Both the position numbers and the translations under genes were made by a program. 64,000 nucleotides of DNA from Hyalella azteca (lineage: Eukaryota; Arthropoda; Malacostraca; Amphipoda; Hyalellidae): positions 27,551 through 91,550 of the forward strand of contig NW_025934939.1 in the NCBI RefSeq assembly GCF_000764305.2, given 5' to 3'. The notes under the pieces were generated by a model. It was not told where the DNA came from. It did no database searches and worked only from the letters and a program-made list of their open reading frames with translations. The first letter of the stretch is position 1. Every line of letters starts with the position of its first letter. This document shows, piece after piece, positions 1 to 12,274 of this stretch.

Positions 1-3000
1 ATTTTCTAGTATAATTTGAATAATTGTGGTACATATTGAATAATATTATACCCATGTAGCAAAATAAGCTTAACGGTCGGCCAGACGTGTCCAGGTTTTT
101 CTAGTAGACGTCAAAGGCGGCGCAGAAACACGACATCGTCTGAAATATTCGTCCGGAAATGACGTGTTGACGGAACGGGAGTCTAAATTGCGTTAAAAAT
201 CCACATCGTAACTCAGAAACTGCAAACACTGGTAATTCGGATTGCTTGAGGCAATAAAACAAACTGGAATTACTGAAGGAGGTCAAACAAACTCGGATTG
301 CTAAAGTCGGTGAATCTAAAATGCATAGTTTACTGCTGGGTTAGTAAAGCAAACTCATTTCTAACGGTAGAACACCGAACACAAATTACTTTTCAGTAAG
401 CCTCATTTATATTCCTTGAATTAGGAAACCAACCGTGAATTGCTGGTCAGTAAACGAAGCACGAACTGCTCGAGATACGAAAGCGAACCCGTGTCAATAA
501 TTTTGTAAAATATATACTGGAAAACCGGGAGGTATGACGGATGGAAAATGCAGCAAATTTTTTTCTTGGGTAAATATTTAACCTTTTAGAGTGTTGATTT
601 GCAATTTCAAAATCTGATCGACACAATATTACGTTCGACTACGTTCGTTAAAATAAATTAAAGGATTTGTAATACTGAAACGACACATTGAATTGTTGAC
701 ATTTGTAAAAATCTTGTAGGGTTTCTTGTCGTTATAGAAGTAAAGTTTAAATGTATATGCCGAGCACACATATATGTAAGTTATTCATCATATCCTCCAG
801 TTACTCTACGCTCACTGCAGGTTGTTTATCAACCACAGTTTCTAACACTCGCTAATATTCATTCATTTTTACTTACATTTATCTTACGCTCGCTGGAAGT
901 CATTCAACATTATCCACATGCCGTTACCCTATGCTTGCTGTGTCATTCATCACAACGCACAGTTACCCAGCATTCGCTTTAAGTCATTAATTATTACATA
1001 CAAATCCCCGACTGTAGTCATCAATCATGCAGTTCTTGTCCGTGAGCTTTAAAGTATACACTGAAGCTCACTCAGAATAGCGACCCAGCCGACTTCATTC
1101 AGCGGCATCTCATTGTCTCTCGACCAGAGATGTTCCTTTGTCTCGAGTTCTATTTCCGATTTTATGAAGGACCCGAAATACCGTCGGTCCTCCGACTGCA
1201 AGGCCTCGTTCCTTGATATATCTTTTATTCGGAAGATTTATTGCCCCGCTATTTCTTATCAACGGTCACGGGATTATTTGGCTAGGCTACTTCGCTAAGA
1301 ATCGTGACGTATAAAAACCCGACCTTCTGTCTCGCATGAGGCGGTGATGTTCGGGACCTGAGGGTCAAAAAGCTGGAGGGTTGGTTGAGATGAATTATGA
1401 TGAAAATTGCTTATATATCTGTATGCATATTTAGAATACTAATAAATATATTATTATTATTGTTACCATTCTTATCGCTATTATTAATTATATATTATCA
1501 TGTTATGGAGATTAGTAAATGGAGATTGGAGATATATTTTATGGATATCGTTAATATCATATATACATAGAAGATAATGAGCATTATCTATGATGATCAA
1601 GGGCTTGTACGACTCAGTTCAGTTCCTTCGTTCGACTCACGTTTTTATATAATATTTTTTATGGTACTAGCGGCAATTCCGTAATGAACATCAAAACAAG
1701 ATTACGGTTCGCCGACGATTTCTAATTTCATTTGTGTTTATGAGCAATTATGTTGTTGCTAATTTCTTCATTTCTTATACGAATTTGTTTTTGATTAATT
1801 TTTATCGAAAAATTTACTTCCATTTTGAGTCGTGCATTGGCAGAAATTGTTGTGTTTAAGTTTTTTTTTTTTCACAAGTCATGCAGGACCGAATCTGCAT
1901 TCTTACCGTATTTGTATTTCTCATGTGATGGTTGTGCTCCATCACAAACATCCAAGCTTGCTTCCAATATAAATGTTGACTTAATCAGCATTATCAGCAT
2001 TAAATATAAAGACTTGATCAGCATTATTTATGGCATTATAATGTGGACAAATTAAAAGTTCAAAATCACCAGCTACGATTTAAGTTCATGTCATTGATAT
2101 ATGCAAAAAGTAATAAAATACCCATATTCCCTAGATTTTCTATGCATGATTTTAAGTTATGCGCACTGCTACAGTTCACTCGTTCATTGAATTACTCGAT
2201 ATTTGGAGTTGCACCAACGTCGCTGCTGCACTGAATTGTTTGCAGCTACGACGAGCGACGTTCGCTTCTGCATCTAAACTTTGCAATAGAATTTAATGAA
2301 ATTTAATAAATTCAAATTTAATTTCTTTCGACCTTGCGAACGGCAAGCAACATCGAGGGCGGTGAACACGCGCGTGTATAGCTGCAATATTTTGCTCCAT
2401 CGTACCTTGCAATTTGTGGGCGCATGTCTACTATTACGGAGCCCCCTGAAATTCATTTCATTATTTCACGCGCAAATACTGTGGGGTTCATTATGCGTCT
2501 TCGTGGTGGAGCTGAGCGAGTTGAATGAAGAAGTCTAGCCTTAATTATTTGAATAATTGAATGGGGAAGAAACAAATTATTTATTATCTCGTCTGCAGGA
2601 ACGTGTTCTTCTGGTGAATTTTGTTTGTGTTTTTATCGTTTAATCATCATTTTTATTAAGCCGGAACTAATCTTTTATTTTTTTTATGACGGTAATAAAT
2701 CAGAATTTTTAGAAATTTTTATCATTCAATGAGTAATTTTTCTAAGGGTCCGAAACTAAGTTTACCTTTTACTAAGTATCGGGTATTTCTTATGAAGAGC
2801 GCATAGCAATGATAAGTATATTTGTATCCCCGACAGGTCCACATCAGGGCAAATATTTTCAAAATGTTCCAGGCTGATCTTTAAGTCCTTCTCTCTCTCT
2901 CAGTTCCTAGAGTTTGCTTGGCAAAGATATCCTTCGGCACGTAGGATAAATATACACAGGTTGCCCCCTGGTCCGAAGAAACTTTTGCGACGTGGCTTAG

Positions 3001-3660
3001 CTCGTGAAGGAGAAATCAAGACAAAAATTAGAAAAAACTTCTTTGAAATTCCAAGAAGAGTAAACCAGAGTTTCCTTTTTTTATTTAATAATCAGGAGAA
3101 CTTTTTTATCTTTAAATCATCGGATAGCATTAGATAGGAACGGTCGACGCCACGTGATCTCCATATAAAAATTACAACTAATGAATAAAAAACCTGAAGC
3201 CGAGTTTCTTACCAGAGTTGTGAATTTTTGTAAGAAAATTTCCGGAGTTAGGTCAATTTTAACCTAACTACTGAATAAAGTGGGATTTTTATAATTTCAA
3301 GGAACTCCAATAAGCGAAAATTATAATTCACCCATTGTATAAATTCAGAGAAGCACAATGAAATGTTAAATCCTTCGTTGGCTTAACTGAACGGAAAGTT
3401 ACGGCATTCGAACAAATTGCGCAGCTCAAATAGCGACTTTATTGCGGTGCTTGTATTGGACTTCTAATTGACATGCAAGGTTCTTTTATTCAATTAAGTT
3501 GTACAGGAATAAGTTATTGCAGGCCCGCTGGCCGAACCAGGAATAAGATATTCAGGTTGCATTAATACTACAGCCTATAGCAATAACTGCTAATGGAATC
3601 TGAACATATTTAACACAGAAATCATCAACTGACAAAAATAACCCCGAACTGTTGAATTAT
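1..3660. other. AT-rich spacer, no gene recognised
   Basis: I see no domain, no phase-compatible exon pair and no RNA gene here. Open frames are short, AT-rich and carry no recognisable motif. A TATAAAAA-like box follows a CGTGACG stretch near 1305-1315 and could be a promoter by itself, but no coding exon follows it. The stretch at about 2335-2460 is slightly more GC-rich but has no convincing acceptor-donor pair. Confidence 0.6.
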
Positions 3661-3672
3661 AAAAATTTTCCC

Positions 3673-3832
3673 TTTCCTGACCGTCTAATATGGCCTGCGT
3701 TTACTACGAAGAACGAAATTCTGTGGCAGAACTTCCAATGCGTTGACCGGTGCAATTTTGTTGATTTCCTGACCGTCTAATATGCATTGCGTTTTCTACG
3801 GAGAACGAAATTCGTTGACCAGTTGCATGTTC
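3673..3832. repeat. Two-copy direct repeat (about 91-bp period)
   Basis: The phrase TTTCCTGACCGTCTAATATG occurs at about 3673 and again at about 3764. Each copy is followed by a related GCGTTT..CTACG.AGAACGAAATTC segment and a GTTGACC segment. The second copy lacks part of the middle. No coding role is visible. Confidence 0.75.
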
Positions 3833-3839
3833 AAATGCG

Positions 3840-6630
3840 TTAAAAAACTTTCTAAATTCAACTTGAAAATTCCTCCATACCTACAAATTTATTCAATTTA
3901 AGCTGGCAAATTGCTGTTCAAATTTCACGAGCGTCATTTCATCCGTTTCTAAAATATTATTTCTGTTTAAAACTTTTTAAGTTTAACTTGAAAATTCCCC
4001 AAACCTAGATATTTATTCAATTTATTTAACAAAGCAAAAATTTTTTCAAATTTTTCGAGTAGTAGTATCAAATAATTATATAAATAACTTGTGTAGAAAA
4101 AAACACTCTACTATGAACAATTTAATTTTCAATATTCACACTCTCCAAATAATCCACATTGAATCCTGGAGAGATTTTTTTTTTAATTTTTGCACACTGA
4201 GTTCTGTACAATTTTAGTTTTAATTTTTTCCATACGTTAAAAATTATTTACAGTCGGGAGGGCTGGGTGGAAATATGCCTCGTCATTGGAAGAATCCTCG
4301 GTACTTCAGTAACAATCGAGAGGATCAGGACTGATGGCTCGGCTCGGTTTGATTTAAGGACAGAGCTTAAAGTGTCAACATAAACTCTGATTTCAGAGTA
4401 AAAGACTTGCCCCTTTTCTTCTGACATATATTTAGTATGAGTATTTCTGTTTCATTTATTATTTCTTCTTTGTGCTGCCTTGGACGTGTTAGTTTTACTA
4501 TCATCGATTAAGTCAAGTGACTTTTTATCACACTTCAACTATTTGTATAGTGAATAAGGCTTCAAAATTTTGTAAAGTTCGCCATGTTTCGTTCTATGAA
4601 CTTTCCCTGTGTCATTATTCAATTGCTAGCTACATCTGTAGTTTCATCGTATTCATCTTTATTTGGATTACAATTAAATTTAAATAAGTTCTTTTATTTA
4701 TCCTATTATAACAAAGATTTTAGTTCTGCGCAAGTCTGCGTCGAGAATTTTCCTTGTTGTACTGCCACGACACTCATTCGTGATAAGTGCAGATACCGAT
4801 TATCGTTTCAATTTTTATGCTCGCTTGAAAGTGAACAAAAAAGCCGCTTGGTGAGAATTCCTTGACCTCGAACCTCTGTGACAATTCTCAGAAATGTTGA
4901 GTATCAACAATATTTTTTAGCTCTGGTTTGAACCCTTTCCCTGGAATAATTTTTTTTATAATGTCAATAAGGATATTTTGGTCAATAAGAATTTTTTGAA
5001 ATCGTACATAACCCACAAACTTTCATTTGCAAGTTAACTTTGTTCTGTTGATGTTAAGACAAGCAATTTTTCTTATTCATCGAAAACGTACCTAAAATAT
5101 TTGAATTATATTCTGGAAAAATATTGAATTATTTATTGAAGTCTCGAATGAAGTATTTTACCTAGGCATTCTCGCTATCCGCCGTTGACACGAGACTTTC
5201 CCACCGCAAATTTATCCAGGAAATGCTCTTTTTTTTGGAAAAGGTGTAAAATTTTTACCCCTGCGTAAAAGCCGATGATGGATGATGGCCACCGCTTCGA
5301 ACGACCGCTTTGAAAATATTATAATAAAATATTTTCAGCCACACGTACCTTGCTCATGATTGAAAATAATTGCTACATAAAAATAAATAGACTATAATAC
5401 GTATTTCGTAAAGTATTTTTTATTTACACTGAGTTAAAATTGTTGCTTGAAAATCTAACGTAGTGTAGTGAAAATGTACCGATTGTTATGGGTTTCAGGT
5501 TGTATGCATTATGAGTGGTTTTAAGAAGATTTTCGTTCTCTGCCTCTCTCGTTTTTCATCCGATATCTTAAAATAATCGTTATGCATTTTTAAGTGCTAC
5601 ACCTTGTGTTACTTCATTGAGTCATCTCCTTAATATTTATTATGTATGGGCCTTAAGCTTTGCAAATAATTTATTAGAATGCCTACCCACTAATTTTTAT
5701 CTCAAAATGAATATAGTTTTTCTTGTAATTCAAAACGGTATTGTTTTAACCGTATTAAATTCCTTGAGTGATGCTCATAGGCTTCATGTGGGTGCTGATT
5801 CTATATATCATATACTGTGCACAAAATTTCTATATTTTCTAGAAATATATTTCTTTCAAGTTAGAGATTCGCATCAACATGTGAATAAGTTGATAATTTC
5901 TTATCATCCAAAAATGCACATGGAACCGATAAGCTTATCGAAACTTCTATACTACTTTAAATTCGTATTTTTTAGCAAAGCTTTCGTCTAACTTCTTCGT
6001 CTCTTGGTTTATATTTTTGACGAGTTGCTAAATTCTGAATGCTTTTGTTAACACAAATTTTTATTGCGTATTTTGCACAAACCAACTTAAAAACTTGTGT
6101 ATTTACATGTCAACTGTCAAGTTATTCTTACCAAACATTCGTTTGGACTGATGGATTTAACGGATTCATGTAATACTTCAAAGAACTTGAGTCCAACTCA
6201 AATTAAAATATATATAAACATTTTATTGTTCATTCGTATCCTTGATCACAATAAAAATGTAACACAGAACGGATTTTCGCAACAACTGCCGGCGTAAACG
6301 CAGTTAAAAAATATGTTAACAATTAATAGGGGTCATTTTCATTTCTTTTACTAAAGCTAATGAAGATTAAAAGTTATCGTTAAGGTTAAATAAATCTTTT
6401 TGTTACTAATTTCCACTGTTAAGTCTGACGTTAAGTTTTGACAGTTGTCGTCAAAACTCGCGACTTTGCCGAGCCTTGAAAATGGAATTTGTGGAGTTGT
6501 GTGAGGCTTGCGTCTCGCGCTCGACGTCCAAGGGGTCAACTTTTGCCGCGGTGCAAACTTTTGAACTGCTGGGAAAGCCATTCGCTTAATTGTTGCTCTG
6601 GAACTGATTGAGGAAATACTTTCTGAAATG
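3840..6630. other. AT-rich spacer
   Basis: Poly(T) and poly(A) runs and AT-rich text. A plus-strand open frame at 5617-5991 is long enough to notice (124 residues), but its composition is simply that of AT-rich DNA and I recognise no domain in it. Nothing else is supported. Confidence 0.55.
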
Positions 6631-6637
6631 TAAATGT

Positions 6638-7036
6638 AGTGATTGTTAGTTCTACGACGATTGTTAGTTCTACGATGATTGTTAGTTCTACGATGATTGT
6701 TAGTTTTTCGATGATTGTTAATTCTACGATGATTGTTAGTTCTACGATGATTGTAAGTTCTACGATGATTAATAGTTCTACGATGATTGTTAGTTCTTCG
6801 ATTATTGTTAGTTCTACGATGATTGTTAGTTCTACGATGATTGTTAGTTCTTCGATGATTGTTAATTTTACGATGATTGTTAGTTCTAAGATGATTGTTT
6901 ATTCTGCAGTAATTGTCCGATCTACGAAAATTTTCGGTTCTACGGTGATCGTTAGTTTTAAGTGTTTCGTAAGTTGTACGCTGATAGGTTCTCTTACGAT
7001 GATATAATCAGTTCTACGATCATCGTTAGTTATTCG
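6638..7036. repeat. 18-bp minisatellite
   Basis: About twenty copies of an 18-bp unit (GATGATTGTTAGTTCTAC), clean in the middle and decaying after about 6890. Because 18 is a multiple of three, the plus frame stays open and reads as repeated Met-Ile-Val-Ser-Ser-Thr. I regard that as a by-product of the array and not as a protein. Confidence 0.95.
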
Positions 7037-7394
7037 ATAGCAGTTACTTCCGACATCTTGTTCGGAAATTGTGGCCTCATTTAAATAAAGTTTCCAGTTG
7101 CCGATGGATCGACCAGTAACTTGAAGTTTTTTGTTTCTAGCTTCAGCATTGAAGGTCATTTAAAACGAACTTACGACTGCACACGTTTATGTTGATTTAG
7201 GATGGTATATATGATATTTCCATTATTAAATCATGCTCACATTACATCATTATTGCATGGATTACAGTTATCCCTTTGCTCAGAAATGTGAGTTCATTAT
7301 AAGTCGAAATCCTAATAAAATCCCGTTGCTTAAAATTCAATGCTGATGAAATTCGAAACTTTTCTCTAGCCGTGGGTCTAGATCTCTACATTGG

Positions 7395-7970
7395 GCTTCA
7401 AGATGTTGATGCCAGTGACGATGAATGCCAGTGAAGATGATGATGTTGATGCCAGTGAAGATGATGTTGATGAATCAGTGAAGTATCAGGCCATAAAGTT
7501 TGTGACTGTAGGTAGGAAGATCATAAACTAAACCTTTTTCTTTTGGTGCGCCGCCGGAACGAATTAAGGAGCGACGACCGCCTCGACGCGGAGCCGTAAA
7601 CCGCGTCGTATTTTCCAGCCTGGCGACCTGAGGAGTCTTGGCCCTGGGCGAGACATCGCTGACTGTCTGTTGATGATAGTGATGATGGTGCGGGAGATGA
7701 TGGTGCAGGAGATGATGACGCTGATTGTCTGTTGACGATAGCGATAATGGTGCTGGAGATGATGGTGCAGGAGATGATGATGCTGATTGTCTGTTGATGA
7801 TAGCGATGATGCCGGCGGTGATGGTGTGGGTGATGATGACGCTGATTGTCATTGTGATTATGTATGATACTGCTGCTGATAGCGCAGGTGTCGGTGATGA
7901 TGGTGCGGGAGATAGTGATGCAGATGTCAGCATTATAATGTATGACATTATTGATGAAGGAGCTGATGCT
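7395..7970. repeat. Degenerate GATGAT-rich array
   Basis: Two sub-arrays. The first (about 7395-7475) is a GATGATGTTGATGCCAGTGA motif. The second (about 7659-7850) has three units of about 60 bp, each opening CTGAYTGTCTGTTGA and rich in GATGATGGTG. Both strands stay open for more than 130 codons as low-complexity peptides, so these frames are not evidence of genes. Confidence 0.85.
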
Positions 7971-8898
7971 GTGGATGATGTTTCAGCCTATACGCGTGTA
8001 TTTTTTTGGAGTTGGGGGTATTGGAGTTATTTGAGAATCCATTTATCCGGGATACCATCATTTGAAAACGTCATTACGAATGCAGTCATCCTGAATCCGG
8101 GCGATAATTTCGAATCTGTAGTGCGTTGATTGAAGAAACAACCGCTCGTCACAACCCATATTCACCATGAAATATAATTTATATAAATGTAAACCCCCCT
8201 GTTGAATACGAATGAAACTCAATTTATATTTTTGAACACTTTTTATATATACAAAAAAATCACATTTCACAGGTTTTAATTTCTTTTTCCTCACGTTTTA
8301 ATGCATTTTTAATTTTTCTACACTACTTTCTCTGTGAACATGCACTTATAAATATCTCTGACATACAGTAAACTGCGCTAGGTACACGAAGCAAACTTTC
8401 ACAAATAAATAATAAATTATCTGCAAAACCTGTAAACCTTCCATTTTCTAGCAATATAATCTAGCATTAAAATTAGTAACAAGACGTTCGTGCAAATTTA
8501 TTTTTTAAGTTATTCGAGTATAATTCCCTCCCTGTGCACAGAGATTTTATTCTGTCTACAGAAAAATTTTTTAATGCCGTACAAAATATTGACATTCATC
8601 GCCCGCACTAAAAGCAGTGTGGCTTTTTGTATTTTCCAAATACTTGGAGAAATGAAGTAACCTAAATTTTCTTTCGGTAAAAGAGTTGGAGAAGTTTTCA
8701 GTGTGGTTGATAATATTTAAGACAGCACCTGTTGCTTTCTCACGGTATTTCTAAGCTCCGCCGCGTCGCTCAGGCTTTTGTCTTGAATTATTTTGAGCCG
8801 CACGGCAATCTTGAAATGCAACACTCAAAAACTCAGTTCACCGAGGGAGGTTTAAGCGGGAATGTTTACTCATTTATCTTACGTTATAGTGTATTATT

Positions 8899-9060
8899 AG
8901 CGCATTTTCTCATTTATGGAAACGATGCACTATTGTGCTCGCCATGTCCGTCTGTCTTTCTGTCTGTCTGTCTGTCCGTCCGTCCGTGACCTCAAATTTT
9001 CGTCGACGGGAAAATGCGCTCTCTGTCACTCACTGCAGTGAGTACCGAGTTATATTTTTA
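8899..9060 (+). mobile_element. Palindromic short interspersed repeat, family A, copy 1
   Basis: The copy begins AGCGCATTTTCTCATTTATGG, holds a CTGT/CCGT tetranucleotide tract, then GAAAATGCGCT (the inverse complement of the start), then the 14-bp palindrome CTCACTGCAGTGAG and a GAGTTATATTTTT tail. Related copies lie at 9091, 27452 (inverted), 50310 and 63056. The inverted arms suggest a non-autonomous snap-back (MITE-like) element. No coding capacity is seen, and target-site duplications were not resolved. Confidence 0.8.
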
Positions 9061-9090
9061 TTACTAGTTCCGTATGTTCTTTTCATTTTT

Positions 9091-9228
9091 AGCGCACTTT
9101 CTCAATTATGGAAAAAAGGCGCTATTGTGTTCGTCATGTCCGTCTGTCTGTCCGTGACTTCACGTTTTCGTCGACTAGATAATACGCTCTCTGTCACTTA
9201 AGCAGTGAGTTCAGAGTTATACTTTTTA
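9091..9228 (+). mobile_element. Family A repeat, copy 2 (tandem with copy 1)
   Basis: Starts AGCGCACTTTCTCAATTATGG, has a shorter CCGTCTGTCTGTCCGTGAC tract, then GTCGACTAGATAATACGCTCTCTGTCACTT and an eroded palindrome. It lies about 30 bases after copy 1 in the same orientation and is more diverged, especially in the 3' arm. Confidence 0.75.
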
Positions 9229-10016
9229 CTCATTTTTACCACAAGCTCAATTGAACATCAATGTTAACTAAGATCTCGCGTATCAACTATACTCGTTTCT
9301 AATTACGTTTTTTTATTGCATTCGCTGACCAAAATTTGTTTATACATTTGCCCTCAATTTTTATCGTCTTATCGTTGACTGGACATTTGGCTGGTTGGAC
9401 TCACAAGAGCTTCCTTACAGAAAAGGTTTACTCCGTTTGGTGCTGGAACGTAGAGCGATTTTTTGGTGTCTTTAGATGCTTGCTCTCACCGGCTTCTCCT
9501 GAGATATCTTTTACTTAACACTTCGAGTTAGCAATCTGGTGGTAATTTTTCCCATCCAACATTTGTCCTTTATTATGAAATTACAAATTTCCTTTTATTG
9601 TGACCAGCATTGCATATCTTAGCGAAAACGAAATTTAATAAGATTACCGCAATTAAAATAAATGATTAAATCAAAAATAATTTATTGTAAATAAATAACT
9701 GAAACTGAATTAATTCTTGTAGTAGCTAGTTTTCGCAATTTTTTTAGGTACTTAATCAAGCTATCTACTAAAAAGGCTTGCTCGACTGTCCGTTTGAGTT
9801 TATGCTTACGACTGTCCGTAGTTTGGTTTGAGTTTATGCTTACTTTTAACTAGAACGGGTAATTGGCCTTTCGTTTTACGTTGGGTAAGGAGCCACTGTT
9901 TTAATATTTAGACTCCTCAGACCCAGAGGAAAGTTTAGAATCTAACCGTAACAATTCTCAGGTTATATTTTGTTGCATTCCGGCAGATAACTTTGGTGTT
10001 ATTACTTTGGCCTAAA

Positions 10017-11256
10017 TAGTAGGTCATAACTTTCAAGTCATAACTTTAGTCTAAATCGTAGTTCATAACTTTTATGTCACAACTTTAGTCTGAATCGTAG
10101 TTCATAACTTTTATGTCATAACTATATTCTAAATCGAATATCATAACATTAAAGTTATAACCTTAGTTTGAATCAAAGCATTGCCTAGCCACAGGATGCT
10201 TCCCTTTTGCCTACCGACTCGCAGGAATAAGCACGAGGTTTGAACAACGCGGAACATCGCGCCGTTTATTGAGCACGTTTCTAAGGCGATTGTGTAACCG
10301 TCGTCCGTGCTGTCGTGGGTTCACTTGCTGACATTCCCGCGTTAAAGCTGACACTCTACAGTGACTGCTGGCGCTGCCATGGCTCCGTGACGGACCGTGA
10401 TAAGGTGAATCCCATACAGACTTCGTACGGTGAATCAACGTTTTTTTTTGTTCAATTAACGTTGTTTGATCGTTGTTTATTAATATATCATTTGCATAGT
10501 GAGGGCCTCGATCGTGATCCTTCCTACTAGATATCTGAAGTAGAAGGGACGATGGTTAAACGTTTTTTCACCGATATATACTCGTAATCGACGTTGTTTG
10601 AACGTAATTTTCCTGGAAGTAGGTCATAACTTTCAAGTCATAACTTTAGTCTAAATCGTAGTTCATAACCTTATGTCACAACTTTAGTCTGAATCGTAGA
10701 TCATTAATTTTATGTCATAACTTTAGTCTGAATTGCAGGTCATAACTTATACCTCATAACTTCATTCTAAATCGGATGTTATAACGTTTAAGTTATAACC
10801 TTAGTTTGAATCAAAGCAATGCCTAGCCACAGGATGCCTCCCTTTTGCCGGCTGACTCACAGAAATAAGTACGAGGTTTGAACCACGCGGGACATCGTGC
10901 CGTTTATTGAGCAAGTTTCTAAGGCGATTGTGTAACCGTCGTCCGTGCTGTCGTGGGTTCACTTGCTGACATTCTCGCGTTAAAGCTGACACTCTACAGT
11001 GACTGCTGGCGCTGCGATGGCTCCGTGACGGACCGTTATAAGTCCCAACAGATTTCGTACGGTGAATCAACGATGAGTACAACGTTTTTTGTTCAATTAA
11101 CGTTGATTTATTGTTGTTTATCCCTATATCGTTTGCATAAAGATGGCCTCGAACGCTATAATTCCCACTAGATATCTGACGTGGATGTAACGATGGTTAA
11201 ACGTTGTTTCACCGATATCAACTCGTAATCGACGTTGTTTGAACGTAATTTTCCTG
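10017..11256. repeat. Tandem duplication of a block of about 600 bp
   Basis: Two diverged copies (about 10017-10615 and 10616-11256). Each begins with sub-repeats of CATAACTTTAGTCTAAATCG, continues through GCCTAGCCACAGGATGC, then a conserved GC-richer part with AAGGCGATTGTGTAACCGTC, and ends ACGTTGTTTGAACGTAATTT. The minus strand of the GC-richer part is open in both copies (75 and 93 residues, Arg/His-rich, ending with a shared NLVLI motif). This could be a decayed repeat-element terminus or a fragment of a coding element. I do not recognise the family. The first sub-repeat cluster is separately expanded in each copy. Confidence 0.85.
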
Positions 11257-11259
11257 GAG

Positions 11260-12090
11260 GCTGGAAACTTCAAAAAATTAATGTCGAGGCCGAGTTTTTC
11301 CGGTGAAAATTAACAACTTTTTTCTTCTATTTCTTAATAAATCAACTTCGCAGTTAATTTTCACATAATAACAATCACATATAGTGATTGTTAATACAAG
11401 TAAAAGCCAAATTATTACGAAAAATTGTATGCCTCTTAATGTATTTTAAATAAATTTTGTAAAGATAAACGAATGTGAGAAGCCAAGCAATGTTTTCAAC
11501 GCAGGGTGTCCATAAAACTGAAAAATTATTTATCATTTAGAATAATGTTCTTCTAATAATCATAAGAAATGTAACATTTTCCTCTATTGCAAATTTATCA
11601 CGTTCGTTCCCGAAAAGTATCTCATATATTCCCTAAATAGCTAATACCGAACTGAGTTTACTGTAATCTGGGATTTACTGTGAAGTAAACAAATCATAGA
11701 ATTAATAAACTTTAGGTCAATCTAATAGAAATCAATTGTTTAATTTATGATGGAACATTCACAGTTACTGCCTACTCTACACTATTTTCAAGTTTAAGAG
11801 CCTCGTTTAAACTGGTCTTACGTGGTTTAAACTTGGTTTTTACAGGACGTTTCCGATCATTAGGTTTCTGGCCGCATGAAACCTGGTCTCTCGTCCTCGC
11901 AGTCTAGTCCAACCTGGATTTTGGCCTTTAGATTTTAGTACTAGAATATTGTTACGTCAGCGTATAACGGTCTTTTGTATAACATATTTATTTATACATG
12001 CATCATGTGAATATTAGCGACACATTTATAATGAAACGCTTATTGAAACTGCGCCGGGGAGTTTATACAGACTGGCTTTTGTGCGTGGAG
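11260..12090. other. AT-rich spacer
   Basis: No supported exon, RNA gene or repeat beyond short homopolymer runs. The GGTTTAAACTTGG-type phrases around 11800-11930 are weakly repetitive. Confidence 0.5.
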
Positions 12091-12095
12091 AAAAG

Positions 12096-12270
12096 CATGA
12101 CTTCACTATCATAATGACTTCAGGGCAAGCATGAGTCACGGCTCCATGACTTCACTATCATAATGACCTCACGGCAAGCATGAGTCACGTCTCCATGACT
12201 TCACTATCATAATGACCTCACGGCAAGCATGAGCCTTGGCTCCTAGACTTCACTATCATAATGACCTACC
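12096..12270. repeat. 49-bp minisatellite, about 3.6 copies
   Basis: Units start at 12096, 12145, 12194 and 12243 with CATGACTTCACTATCATAA followed by TGACCTCACGGCAAGCATGAG. The last unit is truncated. The exact 49-bp spacing and few substitutions point to a fairly recent expansion. Confidence 0.9.
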
Positions 12271-12274
12271 ATTA

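Noticed and set aside
5617..5991. 124-residue plus-strand frame
   Set aside because: AT-rich composition with no motif, splice partner or initiation context. The length is within chance for 64 kb of AT-rich DNA.
7475..8129. Overlapping open frames of 157 and 134 residues
   Set aside because: Low-complexity translations of GATGAT arrays on opposite strands, with no start context or domain.
8935..9000. Coding frame through the CTGT/CCGT tract
   Set aside because: Tetranucleotide repeat inside a palindromic interspersed element. The peptide (LSVCLSV) is low-complexity.
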